This document shows, piece by piece, positions 7,230 to 10,818 of a stretch of 10,818 nucleotides of DNA. Source of the stretch: Parachlorella kessleri (taxonomy: Eukaryota; Chlorophyta; Trebouxiophyceae; Chlorellales; Chlorellaceae). Position numbers and translations under genes: made by a program. The notes under the pieces are model-generated. The model did no database searches. It had not been told where the DNA came from and saw nothing but the letters and a program-made list of their open reading frames with translations. How positions within the stretch are numbered: position 1 is the first letter of the stretch; every line of letters begins with the position of its first letter. Where the stretch lies: NCBI GenBank assembly GCA_001598975.1, contig BBXU01001425.1:1-10818 (forward strand). The letters are read 5' to 3'.

Positions 7230-10200
7230 GCCGCCGCCGCGACCGGCACCGCCACGCAGGGGCACTCCCTACCATTCACCACCAGCTGGACCGTGGAGTG
7301 CTCGATGCCCATGCCGCGGCAGTAGGTGGTGATGCTGTGCAGCACCTGCGGGGCGGGCGGGCAGGCCACATTACGGTCAGACCACGTTACGGTCAGACCA
7401 CGGTACAAACAGACCACAGTACGGTCAGATCACAGTACTGTCGGGCGCGTCGGCCAGGACGACGGGCATGCTCCACAGAGCAGTCCCGCTTGCATGCCAT
7501 GCCAGCAGGAGGCAGCCGGGCCTGAAGCCAGGCACGCAAGCTCCCTGGCAATTACGGGCTGCAGTCCTTTACAATCCTTTAGAGCAGCAAAGCCCACACC
7601 CAACACCTGTGCCCTTTGCCTGACAAGCTCATGTCCTTCGTAGCCAGGAGCGCCTGGTGTGGCCCTGCCTTTATCAGGTGAACAACTGATCAGGTGCCCT
7701 GGCAAGGGAGCCTCACCTCCGAGGGGTCCGCCTCGCTGCTCATGTTGATGTGGGCACACAGCAGCGGGATGCCAGGGGTGAGGCTCCACACGTGCAAGTC
7801 ATGGACCTCCTCCACGCCTCGAATCTGCAACGGCCAAGCACCACAGCTGCGTGTGAGATAGCGTGTGCAGACGGCCACATGTGGGACCAACCCTGGCACC
7901 CCACCAGTTGACGTGCGAGCGCAAGGCAAAGAAACTTTCCGAAGATGCCGGTATGCCACACTGCAAGAGAGCTTGCTGGGGCGCGCCTTGGGCCCAGAAC
8001 CACCTCCTCATGCCGCTCCTTTGGCACAAACCTACCAAATGCTTGGCCATGCCTCGCACCATCCTCCAAGCAGGCAGATACCCATGCTACCCCCTTTGTT
8101 ACCAGAGTCGGGCTCCTGGCCAACATCTAAGCCGGCAAGCGCAAAGCCTGGGGAGGCACCTGCCAGGACATGCTGGTCTTTTAGACAAAAGGTCACCCGC
8201 CAGCTCCCTGCTTACTCATTCCTGACTCACCTTCCCCAGCTCCTCATAGATGGTCTTGATGCTCAGCCCCCGCGGCACCCGCTCCATGAGCACGTCAGCG
8301 ATGTCCCGCAGGATGGCTCGCGTGGTCCACATGACCAGGATGGCAAACAAAAAGGTGCAGATGGGGTCGGCAAGGTACCACCGGGGGTCGTCCTGCAACG
8401 GGAAAGCCGGCTGTTTACGAGCGCAGGTAGGAGTGTAGGCAAGGTGATGGGGCGGGGTGCAAGCCTGTCCGACAAGCAAGCACCCCCGAGAGTTTGCAGG
8501 CACGCCGCTGGCGGCTGCAGAGAGGAGCTTCGCCTGCCTTTTACAGCCTGCCCTGCTCCCCACCGCCCAGTCGCCTAGCCTGCCGGTGCTTGCCTTGAGG
8601 GCAACAAGTGCAGCAGCCCCGGTCCCCTCACCCCCACCCCACCCTCCTGGGGATTGCAAGAGCGCCGCCCGCCTCACCTGGTGGAACCAGATCAGCGCCC
8701 CCGCGATAGCCACCCCAATGGACTGCACCAGGTCGCCTATCACGTGGGTCACCGCCCCCCGCAGGTTGATGTTCCGCCGGTCGTGGCCGCCCGCCGCTGC
8801 AGCAGCGCCGCAGGCTGCCAGCCCAGCAGCGGCCGCCTCCCCATCATGGCATTGCCCATGACTGTGGTTATGGCCATGGTCATGACCATGGTTGTGGCCA
8901 TGGCATTGGTGGCTGCCCTCTTCCTCATCGCTGCTGCTGTGATGTCCCGCCTCCACGTCACCCTCATGCAAGTGTGGGTGGTGCGGCGCATCGCCGCCCC
9001 CCTTCCCAGCAACTAGCTGCTCCCCCTGCTGCTGCTGCTGCGCGCCAAACGGTGTACCCATAGCGCCGCTGCCGCTGCCATCGCCGCTCACTACCAGCAG
9101 CGCCTGCTCGCCCGCTGCCAGCTCCCGCCGCTCTCGGAGGGGGCTCTCAGGCACGGCGGCCAGCGGCGACACCCTGCCAACCCCGTTCTGCAGAGGCGGC
9201 CGCCGCTGCTGCCGGCCGGCTGCTGTCTGGGGCCCGTGGCTGTGTGTATGGCCATGAGAGTGGGAGTGCCCGCCGTGGGAGTGGCTGTGGCCGCCGTGGG
9301 CGTGGTCGTGGGAGTGGCCCAGGATGACAACAAGCAAGATGTTGACTGCCACGCCCGTCAGTGCCAGGATGAACATCACTGCAGCAGGCCCAGCAGAGCA
9401 GGTCCACAGCTGGAGGGGTGGGCGCAGACAACGACAAGCCGTGGCGACCCATGCAAAGTTGACGCTATCTTATCTTCCACACATATTCACATCGCGGGGC
9501 GTCGCCACAGCACGGTGTCACCACAGACACGGACCGGAGTTGCCGTGCTACCCAGAAAAGCTTAGGGTTCTCAGCACGGTATAGCCACTCCAGGACCTCC
9601 ATAACACCTCGCAGGGCACGCGCCCCCCAGCAAAGCAGTGTGTGGGCGCGCCTCTCTTCACTCACCCTTGCCGTTGACGGGCTCGGGGGTTATAATGCGG
9701 TTGACGGCCTCAAACAGCAGCACCCCCGTCACCAGCCACACACTCAGGATTGACGCCAGGGCCCCAAGCACCTCCACGCGGTGATACCTGCAGGCACCCA
9801 GGTATCGCTCCCTTCAAACCACACCTGTCTGGCCCCTAACTTTCTTCCTGGCCCCTGAATACTGAAATGCTGCGCTACAGCAGCACTCGCCAGGATCTCC
9901 GGAGCAGAGTGCAGCACCGAAACTGCTTGGGCTCGGCTCTTACGGCCATCAGCAGAGGCTACCCATGCCGCGTGCGCCTGCCCAGGCATCCAGGCCGCAG
10001 AGGACTCACCCATAAGAGAAGTGCTCCTGGCTGCGCTTGGCAGCATAGACTGCTGCGAGCGCTGACACTGCAAAGCCTGAGACGTCGCTCAGCAGGTGGG
10101 CGGCGTCAGTGATCACCGCCAAGCTGTGAGCGTAGATGCCTCCCACCACTTCCACGATCTGCGCAACAAACAGACAGCAGGCACAGCTGAGCCAGGTGCA

Positions 10201-10557
10201 AGTCACAGCCACCAGGCCAAGAGGTAAGGAGGATGAGACAAGCGTGGCACCTTGCCATGCCCCTGAACTTACCATGAAAAGAAAGGCAAAGATGAGAGCG
10301 AGGATGAGCTTCCGCTGCGTGCTCTTGTACTCCAGGCTCTTGGCCTCGCTAGCCCCTTCTGCCAAGATGCAGGAGGAATAAGAACGCTGCACCCCTGCAG
10401 CAAGCAGACACCGCGTTCTGGTTACGCAAAACCCTTCGTTTCGAGTTGAGAACAGCAACTTAGGACGATCAGCAGCGGTACGCTTACCTACAAACTTGGG
10501 CACGCGTGCCGGTGATGAGGGCAGGACCCCACCGAGCAACGGAGCTTCTGACGCCAT
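7208..10557 (-). CDS. MTP1: Zinc transporter of the cation diffusion facilitator family, MTP1/ZnT type
   Basis: Eight exons, all GT-AG and phase-consistent: 10557-10488, 10394-10273, 10158-10010, 9787-9666, 9378-8678, 8392-8231, 7824-7717 and 7345-7208 (TGA), giving 523 residues. The family exports or sequesters Zn2+ (and sometimes Co2+) from the cytosol by proton exchange, in plants mostly into the vacuole. Seen in order: an N-terminal tail with Cys32; TM1 near 53-72 ending IVEVVGG; TM2 with TDAAHLLSD (metal site H85/D89); YGYHRVEVLGAL (113-124) into TM3; TM4 near 156-174; a loop of about 180 residues with His clusters at 176-203 and 311-332; TM5 with HVIGD (H366/D370); TM6 near 396-415; and a C-terminal domain with VHDLHVWSL and CAHINM. 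The Arabidopsis MTP1 His loop is much shorter. Exon 5 carries the whole loop. The ATG at 10555-10557 fits the family's N-terminus. Family is certain; Zn preference and membrane are inferred. Confidence 0.93.
7373..7436. repeat. Four tandem copies of a 16-bp unit in the last intron of the zinc transporter
   Basis: Units start at 7373, 7389, 7405 and 7421, with consensus ACGGTCAGACCACRGT. Copies 1 and 2 differ at one base; copies 3 and 4 carry a few changes. The array begins 27 bp from the acceptor of exon 8, inside the 371-nt intron 7716-7346. Confidence 0.9.
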
Positions 10558-10818
10558 GCTGTCAGTACTGGTGCAGGCAAGTGAAAGCCGCTTTCAGTCG
10601 GCAAAAGACGGCCCTGCTAGGGGTTCAAGCTGCAGGCCACATGAGAAATGGAAGGACTAAAATGGTGATGCGGATCAACAAGATGAAAGTACTGTGATCA
10701 ATGAAGTTGCCGCTTGCATGCGGATGCTGCTTTCCCATCCCAGGCATGAAACGCTGCTCCCGCCAGTTTGGGATGACAACCCTGTAAACGACATGCTGAT
10801 TCTTGTGTTCCCCCCCCG
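10558..10818 (-). promoter_or_regulatory. 5' flank and presumed 5' UTR/promoter of the zinc transporter
   Basis: This is the 261 bp upstream of the start codon, running to the window edge. No clear TATA box or known metal-response motif was recognised. It contains a short stem, GAAAGCCGCTTTC (10582-10594), and ends in a C-run. No other gene was seen. Confidence 0.3.

Noticed and set aside
7373..7436. CRISPR-like array
   Set aside because: The 16-bp units are directly adjacent with no spacers, and the locus is an intron of a eukaryotic gene.
7863..8578. Plus-strand reading frames across the zinc transporter introns and exons
   Set aside because: No protein-like features; they lie opposite confirmed exons of the transporter and reflect GC-rich DNA with few stops.
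8216..9379. A single uninterrupted 387-residue reading frame on the minus strand
   Set aside because: It merges exon 5, intron 5 and exon 6 of the zinc transporter plus a few intron 6 bases. Family alignment and GT-AG sites place an intron at 8677-8393, and the frame lacks the first three membrane segments.

Overview
The window looks like nuclear DNA of a green alga, probably a chlorophycean. Its genes are broken by short GT-AG introns that interrupt recognisable proteins in consistent phase. The recognisable proteins are plant/algal types (a plastid y-type thioredoxin and an MTP1-like zinc transporter). Coding DNA is GC-rich with many CAG/GGC runs, and TGTAA, the usual green-algal poly(A) signal, lies a few hundred bases beyond two of the stop codons. 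The assignment rests on gene structure and protein type, not on a database match.

Layout. (1) 32-1290, plus strand: the 3' end of a gene for a Gln-rich, RGG-box protein, in two visible exons; its 5' part lies outside the window. (2) 1309-4362: a repeat-built block between that gene and the next. Two diverged direct copies (A 1309-2473, B 3731-4362) bracket a long, imperfect inverted repeat (arms about 2818-3256 and 3278-3712, loop about 21 nt). The arms carry an unidentified coding-like fragment. Copy A also holds an insertion of about 560 bp that copy B lacks, with small GC-rich palindromes near its ends and a tandem duplication inside. (3) 4439-5455, plus strand: a complete three-exon thioredoxin gene (156 aa, WCGPC) with a likely plastid-targeting leader. 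Its start codon is only 76 bp after the end of copy B, so its promoter probably overlaps repeat DNA. (4) 5456-7207: the gap between two convergent genes, with two 3' UTRs, one good small hairpin and simple repeats. (5) 10557-7208, minus strand: a complete eight-exon MTP1/ZnT-type cation diffusion facilitator of 523 aa, with both HxxxD metal sites, a very long double His-cluster loop and a C-terminal cytosolic domain. (6) 10558-10818: its 5' flank.

The genes do not form a pathway. The zinc transporter and the thioredoxin converge tail to tail, and the thioredoxin follows the RGG gene head to tail across the repeat block. The most unusual part is the block itself: a hairpin-forming inverted repeat of about 430 bp per arm, set between direct repeats. 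If transcribed, it would fold into a long double-stranded RNA and could feed a small-RNA pathway. That function is inference; the structure can be read directly.
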